NCBI RefSeq assembly: GCF_007828035.1
Contig: NZ_VITV01000018.1
Location: 1 to 64,000, forward strand
From: Nitrospirillum amazonense
Lineage (GTDB): Bacteria > Pseudomonadota > Alphaproteobacteria > Azospirillales > Azospirillaceae
Reading direction: 5' to 3'
Length of the DNA: 64,000 nt
Positions 35,901-44,161 of this stretch are shown piece after piece (position 1 is the stretch's first letter; every line of letters begins with the position of its first letter). A program made the translations under genes and the position numbers. The notes beneath the pieces are model-generated. The model was given only the letters and a program-made list of their open reading frames with translations. It was not told where the DNA came from and did not search any database.

Positions 35901-35964
35901 GGGATATGCGGCGCCCGTGCGACGGGGGATGGGTACCGCTTTAAACTAGCGCGCCACGGGCCCG

Positions 35965-36002
35965 AAAACAAAGGCGGGCGGCGCCCGTCGGCACCGCCCG
36001 CC
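35965..36002 (-). terminator. Terminator of phoH
   Basis: Stem GGCGGGCGGCGCC / GGCACCGCCCGCC (13 bp, one mismatch; 35973-35985 and 35990-36002) followed on the minus strand by TTTGTTTT. It lies 26 nt past the phoH stop. Confidence 0.82.
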
Positions 36003-36027
36003 CCTGGTTCTAAAGTCTAGTCCGCCC

Positions 36028-36804
36028 TTACAGGACTGTCAGCATGCTGGCCACCAGGGGGTGGCGCACGATGTCGCGGTCGTTCAGGCGGACGACGGCA
36101 ATGCCCTCCACCGCCTCCAGCCGGCGGGCGATGTCGGCCAGGCCGGACAAGCCGTTCAGCAGGTCGGACTGGTCCGGGTCGCCGGTCAGCACCATGGTGG
36201 AGTGCCAGCCCAGGCGGGTCAGCAGCATCTTGATCTGGCCGTAGGTGCAGTTCTGCGCCTCGTCGATCACGACGAAGGCGTTGTTCAGGGTGCGGCCGCG
36301 CATGAAGCCCACCGGCGCGATCTCGATGGTGCCTTCCGCCATCAGGGTGCGCAGGCGCTTGCCGCCCAGGCGGTCGTTCAGCGCGTCATAGAGCGGGCGC
36401 AGAAAGGGGGCCATCTTCTCCCCCATGTCGCCCGGCAGGTACCCGATGCTCTCGCCCGCCTCGATGGCCGGACGGGACAGGATGATGCGGTCGACCCGCC
36501 CGGCCTCCAGCGCTTCCACCGCGCTGGAGATGGCCAGGTAGGTCTTGCCCGTGCCCGCCGGACCCAGCGCCAGCGCCAGGTTATGGGTGGCGATGGCCTC
36601 CATCAGCACTTTCTGATTGGGGCTTTGCGGCTTGACCTTGCGCACATAGCTCTGATCCCGCCGCTCCTCGATGGGGTCCCAGCCGCCGCTGGCGGGGCCG
36701 CCAGCCCCTTGAGCGGACCGAGCGGGCATCGCATCGGGGAAAAGCGGGCGCACCTTGTCGGAGCTGGAGCCGCCGGAAGTCACCTTCACTGGACGCTTGG
36801 CCAT
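36028..36804 (-). CDS. phoH: PhoH-family ATPase
   Basis: A 258-residue P-loop ATPase of the PhoH family, possibly an RNA helicase-nuclease type protein; the name reflects phosphate starvation in E. coli. Walker A is GPAGTGKT (81-88), Walker B VVIDEAQN; further motifs are GDMGEKMAPFLRPLYD and TGDPDQ. ATG 36804 has GAGGAG at 7 nt; GTG 36822 is unlikely. The upstream region contains strong hairpins and an orphan terminator, which could be a phoH leader. Confidence 0.93.
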   Translation of the reverse strand: MAKRPVKVTSGGSSSDKVRPLFPDAMPARSAQGAGGPASGGWDPIEERRDQSYVRKVKPQSPNQKVLMEAIATHNLALALGPAGTGKTYLAISSAVEALEAGRVDRIILSRPAIEAGESIGYLPGDMGEKMAPFLRPLYDALNDRLGGKRLRTLMAEGTIEIAPVGFMRGRTLNNAFVVIDEAQNCTYGQIKMLLTRLGWHSTMVLTGDPDQSDLLNGLSGLADIARRLEAVEGIAVVRLNDRDIVRHPLVASMLTVL

Positions 36805-36929
36805 GTCTGTCTCCTCAGTCACACCGAATTGAGCCGCGGGAACGCCCGCGGCCAGGTTACTAGGCAGGCAGGAACCGCGTGCCGGGCGACCCCGGGGGTT
36901 GGGACCCCGGGCGCCGGAGACCGGGCACG

Positions 36930-36967
36930 AAAAAACCGCATCCCCAGGTCAGCGGGGCATGCGGTTT
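36930..36967 (-). terminator. Orphan minus-strand terminator upstream of phoH
   Basis: CCGCAT-CCCC (36936-36945) pairs with GGGG-C-ATGCGG (36954-36964; one bulged C), and AAAAAA before the left arm gives TTTTTT after the stem on the minus strand. It ends about 125 nt upstream of the phoH start. There is no minus-strand gene ending here, so it ends either an unannotated RNA or a phoH leader. Confidence 0.72.
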
Positions 36968-37125
36968 GGAGAGGGCCATCATGGGGCGCCGGATGGGGGA
37001 TCCGCATCCCCCTGCGGGGCCGGATGCCGCGGACCGTGCGATGCGGCGGGACGATGGCGGCCGATTGCGGGCGGCCTCAAGGGTCAACGGCGGCGGGGGC
37101 ATCGGGGGAAGTCCGTTCCCCCGGC
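36968..37125 (-). ncRNA. Candidate structured RNA or phoH leader
   Basis: On the minus strand, before the orphan terminator, two perfect hairpins are present: CGGGGGAA-CGGAC-TTCCCCCG (37103-37123) and GGGGGAT-GCGG-ATCCCCC (36995-37012). Together with the terminator at 36930-36967 they form a chain of three hairpins over about 195 nt. The 5' end is not defined. I compared it by eye with tmRNA, RNase P RNA, SRP RNA and 6S RNA and saw none of their hallmark sequences. Confidence 0.3.
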
Positions 37126-37783
37126 AGGCACACGACAGCACAGGCAGCGGCGCACAGTTTGGCAATACCCCGACCCGTCATTCTTGAGTGACGACCCTGG
37201 CATGCACTTTACCGCACCTGCGAGCATCTGTCAGCAGGACTTGGGGCATACATCAAATATTCATACCAGATGTGGTGGCCATATAACCCCGAGTCGCCGC
37301 GCCCCGCCAACCGCGACGACACTCCCGAGTCGGGCCGCCCTTGCCCTTTGGGGATAGGGTGGCGCAGGCCGGGTGCGGCCGGCCGGCTTTGGCACCGCGG
37401 CGAAAACGCCCCCGTGATTCAAGAGGCTGCCCCATGGCCGCCCCCCGCCACCCAGGTTCGTACCGGAGGTGCAGGCACCCCGAAGGTGCACTAAGACTCA
37501 ATAAATATTGTGTGGGCTGGCGCTTTCCGCTCAAAATGTGGATCTGAGGATTCCCTTGACGCCTGCGCCCATCTGGTCTTGAAACGCGCGTTCGATGGGT
37601 CCGGCCTGGGGCGCCATCCTGCCGTTCGGGTCAAGGATGTGCCGTCGCATTTCGAGGACCCTCTGCCCCCCGCGGGCGATCGGACGCAGGCCCCTGCCCC
37701 CGGCTGGGGCGCCAGGGGACGTTCCGGCCACGCGCGGACGGGTGATGGTCAGGCAGATTAGGGACTAAGGGGTCAGGGGCGAG

Positions 37784-38548
37784 ATGAGCAACCAGGTGGC
37801 ATTCCGGGACGCGCCGTTCCAATTGCGCGGCAGCAACTTCACCATGATGGTGCTGAAGGTCTCGGACCCGCATGCCCAGAATTTTTTCTTCGCCCTGTCG
37901 GACAAAGTGCGCCAAGCGCCCAATTTTTTCCGCAATGCGCCGGTAGTGCTGGACCTGGACGATCTTCCCCCGGGGCAAGGCTTTGATTTCGAGAATTTCT
38001 GCGATCTGCTCCGCACACTGGGCCTGATCGCCGTGGGCCTGCAGGGCGGCACCCGTGAACAGCAGGAGGCGGCGCTGGCCGTGGGCTTGGCCGTGTTCCC
38101 GCAGGGCCGTGCCGCGGCGGACGCCCAGCCGGCGGCGCCCCGCCCTGTGGCGGTGGCCGACGCACCGGTCGCCGCAGCACCCGTTCCGGCGCCCGCGCAC
38201 GACCTGCCCTACCAGAAGGCAACCCTGCTGGTGCGGGAGAACGTGCGGTCCGGCCGGCAGCTGTATGCCCAAGGCGGCGATCTGGTGGTCATCGGGTCGG
38301 TGTCGCCGGGCGCCGAGCTAGTGGCCGACGGCAACATCCATGTCTATGGCGCCTTGCGTGGCCGCGCGCTGGCGGGCATGGCGGGGGACCACAACGCCCG
38401 CATCTTTTGCCAAAGCCTGGAGGCGGAGATGGTCTCCATCGCCGGGCTGTACCGGGTGAGCGAGGATCTGGAGAAATCCGTCCTGCGCCGCCAGGTCCAG
38501 ATCTACCTGGACCAAGGTTTCCTGCACATCGATCCGGTCACCGTCTGA
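37784..38548 (+). CDS. minC: Septum site-determining protein MinC
   Basis: A 254-residue division inhibitor that blocks FtsZ assembly near the poles. The N-terminal FtsZ-inhibiting domain (1-100, starting AFRDAPFQLRGSNFTMMVLKV) is joined by a Pro/Ala linker (about 110-140) to the C-terminal beta-helix that binds MinD (VRSGRQLYAQGGDLVVIGSVSPGAELVADGNIHVYGALRGRALAG). ATG 37784 has AGGGGCGAG upstream. First gene of minC-minD-minE. Confidence 0.96.
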   Translation: MSNQVAFRDAPFQLRGSNFTMMVLKVSDPHAQNFFFALSDKVRQAPNFFRNAPVVLDLDDLPPGQGFDFENFCDLLRTLGLIAVGLQGGTREQQEAALAVGLAVFPQGRAAADAQPAAPRPVAVADAPVAAAPVPAPAHDLPYQKATLLVRENVRSGRQLYAQGGDLVVIGSVSPGAELVADGNIHVYGALRGRALAGMAGDHNARIFCQSLEAEMVSIAGLYRVSEDLEKSVLRRQVQIYLDQGFLHIDPVTV

Positions 38549-38595
38549 CGCACGGCCGGTTTTCCCAGTAACCTTCTTTTCCAAGGGAGACGTTC

Positions 38596-39411
38596 TTGGC
38601 CAAGATCATCGTCATGACATCGGGCAAGGGCGGCGTCGGCAAGACCACCTCATCCGCCGCCTTCGGCACCGGCCTGGCCTTGCGGGGGTTCAAGACCTGC
38701 ATCATCGATTTCGACGTGGGCCTGCGCAACCTGGACCTGATCATGGGGTGCGAGCGCCGCGTGGTGTTCGACTTCATCAACGTCATCAATGGCGAGGCGC
38801 GCCTCAGCCAGGCGCTGATCAAGGACAAGCGGGTGGAGAACCTGTACATCCTCCCCACCTCGCAGACCCGCGACAAGGACGCCCTGACCGAGCAGGGCGT
38901 CGAGAAGATCCTGAACGAACTCAAGAAAGAGTTCGACTACATCATCTGCGACAGCCCGGCCGGCATCGAGCGCGGCGCCCTGATGGCGCTGTACTTCGCC
39001 GACCACGCCATCATCGTCACCAACCCCGAGGTCTCCTCGGTGCGTGACAGCGACCGCATCCTGGGCGTGATCCAGGCCAAGTCGCGCCGCGCCGAGAAGG
39101 GCGAGGCCCCGGTGCAGGAGCACCTGCTGGTCACCCGCTACGACCCCGAGCGGGTGGAGAAGGGTGAGATGCTGAAGGTCGAGGACGTGCTGGAGATCCT
39201 GGCCATCCCGCTGTTGGGCATCATCCCGGAAAGCCCCGCCGTGCTGCGCGCCAGCAACGTCGGCATGCCCGTGGTGCTGGACGACAAGTCCAACGCCGGC
39301 CAGGCCTATTCCGACGCCGTGGGCCGCTTCCTGGGCGAGAAGATCGAGCACCGCTTCGTCAAAGTGGAGAAGAAGGGCTTCTTCGACCGGCTGCTGCGGA
39401 GGACCGCATGA
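38596..39411 (+). CDS. minD: Septum site-determining ATPase MinD
   Basis: A 271-residue membrane-cycling ATPase. Deviant Walker A is GKGGVGKTT, with DFDVGLRNLDLIMGCERRVVFD, and the C-terminus has the amphipathic membrane-targeting helix (KKGFFDRLLRR). The start is TTG 38596, preceded by AAGGGAG. It overlaps minE by 4 nt (ATGA) and follows minC by 47 nt. Confidence 0.97.
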   Translation: MAKIIVMTSGKGGVGKTTSSAAFGTGLALRGFKTCIIDFDVGLRNLDLIMGCERRVVFDFINVINGEARLSQALIKDKRVENLYILPTSQTRDKDALTEQGVEKILNELKKEFDYIICDSPAGIERGALMALYFADHAIIVTNPEVSSVRDSDRILGVIQAKSRRAEKGEAPVQEHLLVTRYDPERVEKGEMLKVEDVLEILAIPLLGIIPESPAVLRASNVGMPVVLDDKSNAGQAYSDAVGRFLGEKIEHRFVKVEKKGFFDRLLRRTA

Positions 39412-39719
39412 GCATCTTCGATTTCTTCCGCACGCCCAAAAAGGCATCTGCGGCCGACCAGGCCAAGGAACGCCTGCAGATCGTCCTGGCCCATGAACGG
39501 GCGGGGCGCGACAGCCCCGACTTCCTGCCCCAGCTGCAGAAAGAGCTGCTGGACGTCATCAAGAAGTACGTCTCCATCGACGACGACAAGGTGGCGGTGA
39601 AGCTGGACCGGGCCAGCGGCTATTCCACGCTGGAGGTCAACGTGGAACTGCCCGCCCCGGCCAAGGGGGCGGCCCGCGCCGCCTCTGGCGGCAAGGTCGC
39701 GGCGGCTGGGAACGCGTAA
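39408..39719 (+). CDS. minE: Cell division topological factor MinE
   Basis: A 103-residue protein that stimulates MinD ATPase and confines MinC/D to the poles. N-terminal FDFFRTPKKASAADQAKERLQIVLAHER is the membrane- and MinD-binding segment; the topological domain follows (LLDVIKKYVSIDDDKVAVKLDR). ATG 39408 overlaps minD. The C-terminal Ala/Gly tail (about 15 residues) is longer than usual. Confidence 0.96.
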   Translation: MSIFDFFRTPKKASAADQAKERLQIVLAHERAGRDSPDFLPQLQKELLDVIKKYVSIDDDKVAVKLDRASGYSTLEVNVELPAPAKGAARAASGGKVAAAGNA

Positions 39720-39813
39720 GGTTTGAAAGGTTCCCCGTTCCGCCGGTGCTCACTCCGGAGCCAGCGGTCGCTGGCCTGAAAAGAGCCGGGTGGAGATGAT
39801 GTGAACTCGGCAG

Positions 39814-39839
39814 AGGCCGGTCCCGAGGGACCGGCCTTT
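39814..39839 (+). terminator. Terminator of the min operon
   Basis: AGGCCGGTCC-CGAG-GGACCGGCCT, a perfect 10-bp stem followed by TTG, 95 nt beyond minE. It also faces the convergent HEAT-like gene (stop at 39846). The T-tract is short. Confidence 0.6.
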
Positions 39840-39845
39840 GTCGTT

Positions 39846-40727
39846 TCAGGCGGCATCCGCCCGGCTTTCCTGCTGATGGGGCATCTGCTGGCGCAGCTTG
39901 GCGGCCAGCGCCGTGGCCTGGGCGTCGTCGAAGCCGTCCAGCGCCTCCAGCACCACCTCGCGCAGATCGGCGTGGCGGGCGGCGCGGCGCAGGGCCACCA
40001 GGCTGTCCGCATCCACGCCGACATGGTCCATGACCGAGGCCAGGGCCGCCACCGTCTCCCGCGTCGGCGCCGCCGTCACCAGTTGCGCCAAGTCGGCGCG
40101 CACGGTGGGGCGGCCCAGCCGGCCCAGGGCGCAAACGGCGCCGGTCGCCACCGACCGGTCGGGATCGGCCCGCAACCTTTCCAGCGCGTCGATGACGGGG
40201 AATTCCGCCTGGCGCACACACCGGCAGGCCGCCGCCCGGGCGGCGGCGTCCGCCGTGCCCAGCAGGCGCAACAGCACCTTGCGGTCCAGCGCCACCTCCA
40301 GCCGCACGGCGGCGGTGAGGGCCGCCACCTCCACGGGGCCGGCCAGCCCCACGCCACCCAGCAGGCCGGCGACGATGGCCGTCGCCTGCGGCCCGCCGAT
40401 AGCGGTCAGCGCCTCCAGCACCGCCACCGGTTCCCGGCCGCTGAGACCATAGCCGGCCAGCCGCCGCAGGCGCAGGCCCAGCAGAGGCACGGCAGCGGTC
40501 AGGCGGCGGCGCCCAGCCTCTGCGATCAGGAGCAGGGCCTTGCTGAGCGGTGCGTCCGGCAGCCGGGCCAGCAGCGCGGCGTCATCCAGGTCGGCTGGCG
40601 CCGGTTCGGCGGGTGGGCGGGGACGTAAGGGCGTGGGCGCGTTCACCGCGACCGGGGGCGGCGCACCAAACAAATCCATCTGGTTCACGGCCCCATCCGC
40701 CGTCTTGGGCTTGCGCGCCTTCGCCAT
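39846..40727 (-). CDS. HEAT-repeat-like alpha-solenoid protein
   Basis: A 293-residue protein of unknown function. After a basic start (MAKARKPKTADGAVNQMDLFGA) and a Pro/Ala-rich segment, it is made of Ala/Leu/Arg-rich helical pairs (ALEALTAIGGPQATAIVAGLLG, VRQAEFPVIDALERLRADPDRSVATGAVCALGRLG), typical of HEAT/PBS-lyase-like repeats. Such solenoids usually act as scaffolds. Start ATG 40727 has GGGAAAG upstream. It is convergent with the min operon. Confidence 0.75.
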   Translation of the reverse strand: MAKARKPKTADGAVNQMDLFGAPPPVAVNAPTPLRPRPPAEPAPADLDDAALLARLPDAPLSKALLLIAEAGRRRLTAAVPLLGLRLRRLAGYGLSGREPVAVLEALTAIGGPQATAIVAGLLGGVGLAGPVEVAALTAAVRLEVALDRKVLLRLLGTADAAARAAACRCVRQAEFPVIDALERLRADPDRSVATGAVCALGRLGRPTVRADLAQLVTAAPTRETVAALASVMDHVGVDADSLVALRRAARHADLREVVLEALDGFDDAQATALAAKLRQQMPHQQESRADAA

Positions 40728-40896
40728 GATCTTTCCCACCCAGATCGAACAATACGGGAACATACTAGGCACGCCTGTTCCCATTCGTCAATCTCCGGCG
40801 GCTGTCCCATCGCCTTTCGGTAGCCGGCTTTTGCAGACTTATCCCCTTCCGGCGGTCGTGATAAGAGGGATGACCTGCAATGTATGGGAGCGCATC

Positions 40897-41796
40897 GTGG
40901 CCGGCCTGTCCTGGATCAACATGTTCGCGGGGGTCCACCGCCCCATCGTCAGGGGCGCCGCGCTTCTGACCCTGTCCCTGGGCATAGTGCTGCATCCGGG
41001 CGCCACCCGCGCCGCCAATTGCGACCAGCCGGCTTCGGAGGAGGAGCAGGTGCAGTGCCTGGGCGCCGACCTGCGCCGTACCGACGCCGAGATCAACCGC
41101 GTCTATGGCGAAGTGCGCAGCAAGCTGGACGATGCCGGCAAGCTGGCCCTGCGCAATGAGCAGCGCGCCTGGCTGAAGCGGCGGGATGAGACCTGCGGCC
41201 TGGACAACAAGGAAAGCGACCGCGAGAAGTGGCTCCAGGCAATCCTGGCCAACCGTGCCAAGACCGTCTGCGTCGTCCGCTTCACCAATGAACGCTCGGA
41301 CCAACTAGCGGCGGAGCAGGCCGGCAAGGCCCCGGCACCGGAAGCCAAGGCAGCCGCCTCGTCCGGCGACCTCTACGAGATCTGGGGCAAGCCGCCCGTC
41401 AGTGCCGGCAAGTGGTACATCGAGGCCACCATCGATATGGGCGCCGTGGCCAAGCGGGCGGAAACCGCCCTGTTCTTCGGCGCGGAAAGCCAGGAAGGCA
41501 GTTACGGTCCGCTGATCCAGCTGCGCCATAACCGGTCCGGTGAGCCCAAACACGTGCTAGGGCTGGCCGTGGATTTGGATGGCGGCTGGCTGTACGCGCG
41601 CGTGGACGGCGCCTGGGGGAAAAGCGCGCCCGGTCAGACGGGCGGCCTGCAGATCCCGTCCCGCTTGCCGACCGTCCTGGGTCTGACCTCCAGCGTGTCC
41701 ATGACCGACATGATCAAGGACGGGCTGATCAGCCTGAACTTCGGCGAGCGGCCCTTCGTCTACGCCGTGCCTGATGGTTACAAGCCGCTGAAATAA
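40897..41796 (+). CDS. Secreted LprI/DUF1311-like protein
   Basis: A 299-residue protein. The signal peptide (about 1-38) ends at ATRAANC, then comes an LprI/DUF1311-type domain (CDQPASEEEQVQCLGADLRRTDAEINRVYGEVRSKLDD..LRNEQRAWLKRRDETCG) with four conserved cysteines; relatives include lysozyme inhibitors. The C-terminal 150 residues (WYIEATIDMGAVAKRAETALFFGAES..) look like a separate beta-rich domain. Start GTG 40897 has GGGAGC at 5 nt; ATG 40921 or 40870 are alternatives. Confidence 0.78.
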   Translation: MAGLSWINMFAGVHRPIVRGAALLTLSLGIVLHPGATRAANCDQPASEEEQVQCLGADLRRTDAEINRVYGEVRSKLDDAGKLALRNEQRAWLKRRDETCGLDNKESDREKWLQAILANRAKTVCVVRFTNERSDQLAAEQAGKAPAPEAKAAASSGDLYEIWGKPPVSAGKWYIEATIDMGAVAKRAETALFFGAESQEGSYGPLIQLRHNRSGEPKHVLGLAVDLDGGWLYARVDGAWGKSAPGQTGGLQIPSRLPTVLGLTSSVSMTDMIKDGLISLNFGERPFVYAVPDGYKPLK

Positions 41797-41799
41797 GGG

Positions 41800-42630
41800 T
41801 CACACCTTCGGCCGCTTTTCCGCGAACGTGTGCTCGGGCCCGGGGAATCGCCGGGCCCGGACATCCTCGGCATAGGCCTGGGCGGCGGCGCCCACCTGGG
41901 TGGCCAAGTCAGCGTAGCGCTTCACGAACCTGGGCGTGAAATCGGCGAACAGGCCCAGCATGTCGTCCGACACCAGCACCTGGCCGTCGCAGGCGGCACT
42001 GGCCCCGATGCCGATGGTGACCACGGGCACCAGTTCCGTCACCTGGCGGGCCAATGGCTCCACCACCCCTTCGATCACCAGCGAGAAGGCACCGGCCTCG
42101 GCCACGGCCCGGGCGTCCCCCAGGATCTTGGCCTGTTCCGCGTCATTCCGCCCCCGGGCACGGTAGCCGCCTAGAACGTTCACCGCCTGGGGCGTCAGCC
42201 CGACGTGGCCCATGACGGGTATGCCCCGGCGCACCAGGAAGTCGATGGTGGTCGCCATTTCCTCCCCGCCTTCCAGCTTCACGGCGGTGGCGCCGGTCTC
42301 GGCCAGGATGCGGGCGGCGACGCGGAAGGCCTGCTCCGGGCTCGCCTGATAGCTGCCGAAGGGCAGGTCCACCACCACCGCGGCCCGATGAGATCCACGC
42401 ACCACGGCCGCGCCATGGGCCACCATCATGTCGACCGTGACGCCCAGCGTGCTGGGCAGGCCGTACAACACCATGCCCAGGCTGTCCCCCACCAGCAGCA
42501 CGTCGCAGTGCGGATCCAGCAGGCCGGCCATGGGCGCGGTATAGGCCGTCAGGCACACTACGGGAGTAGCCCCTTTGCGGGCGGATATGTCAGGCACGCT
42601 CAGGCGTTTGACGGCAGTGGTGGCGCTCAT
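41800..42630 (-). CDS. panB: 3-methyl-2-oxobutanoate hydroxymethyltransferase
   Basis: First step of pantothenate synthesis: transfers a hydroxymethyl group from methylene-THF to alpha-ketoisovalerate. The 276 residues show the Mg site and family motifs: [60 protein letters not shown] and [17 protein letters not shown] 42630 is preferred over the upstream in-frame extension. The 3' end lies 3 nt from the convergent LprI-like gene. Confidence 0.97.
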   Translation of the reverse strand: MSATTAVKRLSVPDISARKGATPVVCLTAYTAPMAGLLDPHCDVLLVGDSLGMVLYGLPSTLGVTVDMMVAHGAAVVRGSHRAAVVVDLPFGSYQASPEQAFRVAARILAETGATAVKLEGGEEMATTIDFLVRRGIPVMGHVGLTPQAVNVLGGYRARGRNDAEQAKILGDARAVAEAGAFSLVIEGVVEPLARQVTELVPVVTIGIGASAACDGQVLVSDDMLGLFADFTPRFVKRYADLATQVGAAAQAYAEDVRARRFPGPEHTFAEKRPKV

Positions 42631-42832
42631 CCCGATACCGACCCTTATGGGAAAGGACGTTTTGCGCCGCATCCCTACACCAAAGCGGCGCGCCGCGCCA
42701 ATGAATGGCGGCGCGTCGCAGCCAGTGCATCACTCCCGCCCTCGTTCCGGCACCAGAACTTCGCTATGTTAATCTTTTGGCCCGCCGACGATGGCGGGCC
42801 CGGATCAGAGCCAGGACCAGAAAAGGCGGCGC

Positions 42833-44146
42833 ATGCAGTCGGCGGTGGACGCGAGCAAGGACAAATGGCCCGGCCCCTCGGCGGAGCCCACGGCCGGCGT
42901 ACCCGTCTCCGGGGGTTTCTGGCGCAAGCTGCTGGCCTTTTCCGGCCCCGGCTATCTGGTGGCCGTGGGCTACATGGACCCCGGCAACTGGGCGACCGAC
43001 ATCGCCGGCGGGTCCCGCTTCGGCTATGCGCTGCTGTCCGTGGTGCTGCTGTCCAGCCTGATGGCCATGCTGCTGCAGGCCCTGTCGGTGCGCCTGGGCA
43101 TCGCCAGCGGCCGTGACCTGGCGCAGCTGTGCCGGGAGCGGTACGGCCCCCGCACCGCCGTCCTGCTGTGGATATTGTGCGAAATCGCCATCATCGCCTG
43201 CGACATCGCGGAGGTCATCGGCTCCGCCATCGCACTGAAGCTGCTGTTCGGCCTGCCCCTGATCGTGGGCGCCCTCATCACCGCCCTCGACAGCCTGCTG
43301 ATCCTGGCCCTGCAAAATCGGGGCGTGCGCCGGCTGGAGGCCTTCATCCTGGGCCTGATAACCCTGATCGGCCTCTGCTTCCTGGCGGAGGTGGCGCTGA
43401 GCCGGCCGGGCGTGGGCGCCGTGCTGGCGGGCTTCGTGCCCACGGCCGACCTGCTGGGCGACCCGGCCAAGCTGTATGTGGCGGTGGGCATCCTGGGCGC
43501 CACCGTCATGCCCCACAACCTCTATCTCCATTCGGCCGTGGTGCGCACCCGCGCCTTTCCCCGGGATGAGGAGGGCCGGCGCGAGGCCATCCGCTTCGCC
43601 ACGCTGGACAGCACGGTGGCCCTGTTCATCGCCTTTTTCATCAACGCTGGCATCCTGATCCTGGCGGCGGCGGCCTTCCACGGCCAGGCGCTGGTGGAGG
43701 ATATCGAGGAGGCCTACCGCCTGCTGGCCCCCATGCTGGGCGCGCCGCTGGCCAGCCTGCTGTTCGCGGTGGCGCTGCTGGCCGCGGGCCAGAACTCCAC
43801 CGTCACCGCCACCCTGGCCGGCCAGGTGGTGATGGAGGGCTTCGTCTCCCTGCGCCTGAAACCGGTATGGCGCCGGCTGATCACCCGCCTGCTGGCGCTG
43901 GTGCCCACCCTGCTGGTGCTGGCCGTCGCTGGCGATGCGGCGGCCACCACGCTGCTGATCTTCACCCAGGTGGTGCTGAGCCTGCAGTTGCCCTTCGCCG
44001 TCATCCCCCTGGTTCGATTCTGCGGCGACCGGGGCGTCATGGGACGCCTGGCGGCGCCGCGCTGGCTGCTGGCCCCCGCCTGGGCAGTGGCGGGCATCAT
44101 CGTCATCCTGAACGGCGTGCTGATCGTCCAGACGGTCACAGGGTAA
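42833..44146 (+). CDS. mntH: Nramp-family divalent metal transporter (MntH)
   Basis: A 437-residue proton-coupled Mn2+/Fe2+ importer with about 11 transmembrane helices. The metal site is in [16 protein letters not shown] (DPGN) and the sixth-helix motif [17 protein letters not shown] (MPHN). ATG 42833 has AAAAGGCGG upstream; ATG 42791 has none. The 202 nt upstream shows no clear MntR/Fur or Mn riboswitch that I could read. The end lies 16 nt from the convergent TPR gene. Confidence 0.95.
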   Translation: MQSAVDASKDKWPGPSAEPTAGVPVSGGFWRKLLAFSGPGYLVAVGYMDPGNWATDIAGGSRFGYALLSVVLLSSLMAMLLQALSVRLGIASGRDLAQLCRERYGPRTAVLLWILCEIAIIACDIAEVIGSAIALKLLFGLPLIVGALITALDSLLILALQNRGVRRLEAFILGLITLIGLCFLAEVALSRPGVGAVLAGFVPTADLLGDPAKLYVAVGILGATVMPHNLYLHSAVVRTRAFPRDEEGRREAIRFATLDSTVALFIAFFINAGILILAAAAFHGQALVEDIEEAYRLLAPMLGAPLASLLFAVALLAAGQNSTVTATLAGQVVMEGFVSLRLKPVWRRLITRLLALVPTLLVLAVAGDAAATTLLIFTQVVLSLQLPFAVIPLVRFCGDRGVMGRLAAPRWLLAPAWAVAGIIVILNGVLIVQTVTG

Positions 44147-44161
44147 GAGCGGCGGCAGGGA

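Larger units (their letters stand above)
36805..37783. other. 979-nt region with no convincing protein gene
   Basis: This gap lies between divergent phoH and minC. ORFs inside it are low-complexity Pro/Arg/Gly shadows. It contains perfect GC-rich hairpins at 37103-37123, 36995-37012 and 36930-36967, an AT-richer segment near 37240-37270, and ACTCAATAAATATTG at 37495-37509, possibly part of a min promoter. See the ncRNA entry for the hairpins. Confidence 0.65.

Noticed and set aside
36061-37191. 376-residue plus-strand ORF antisense to phoH and into the gap
   Set aside because: Composition is shadow-like and it would span the phoH start, the GTG/ATG region and the hairpins.
36930-37200. tmRNA, RNase P RNA, SRP RNA or 6S RNA gene
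   Set aside because: I searched by eye for the hallmark sequences of each and found none; only an unassigned structured region is supported.
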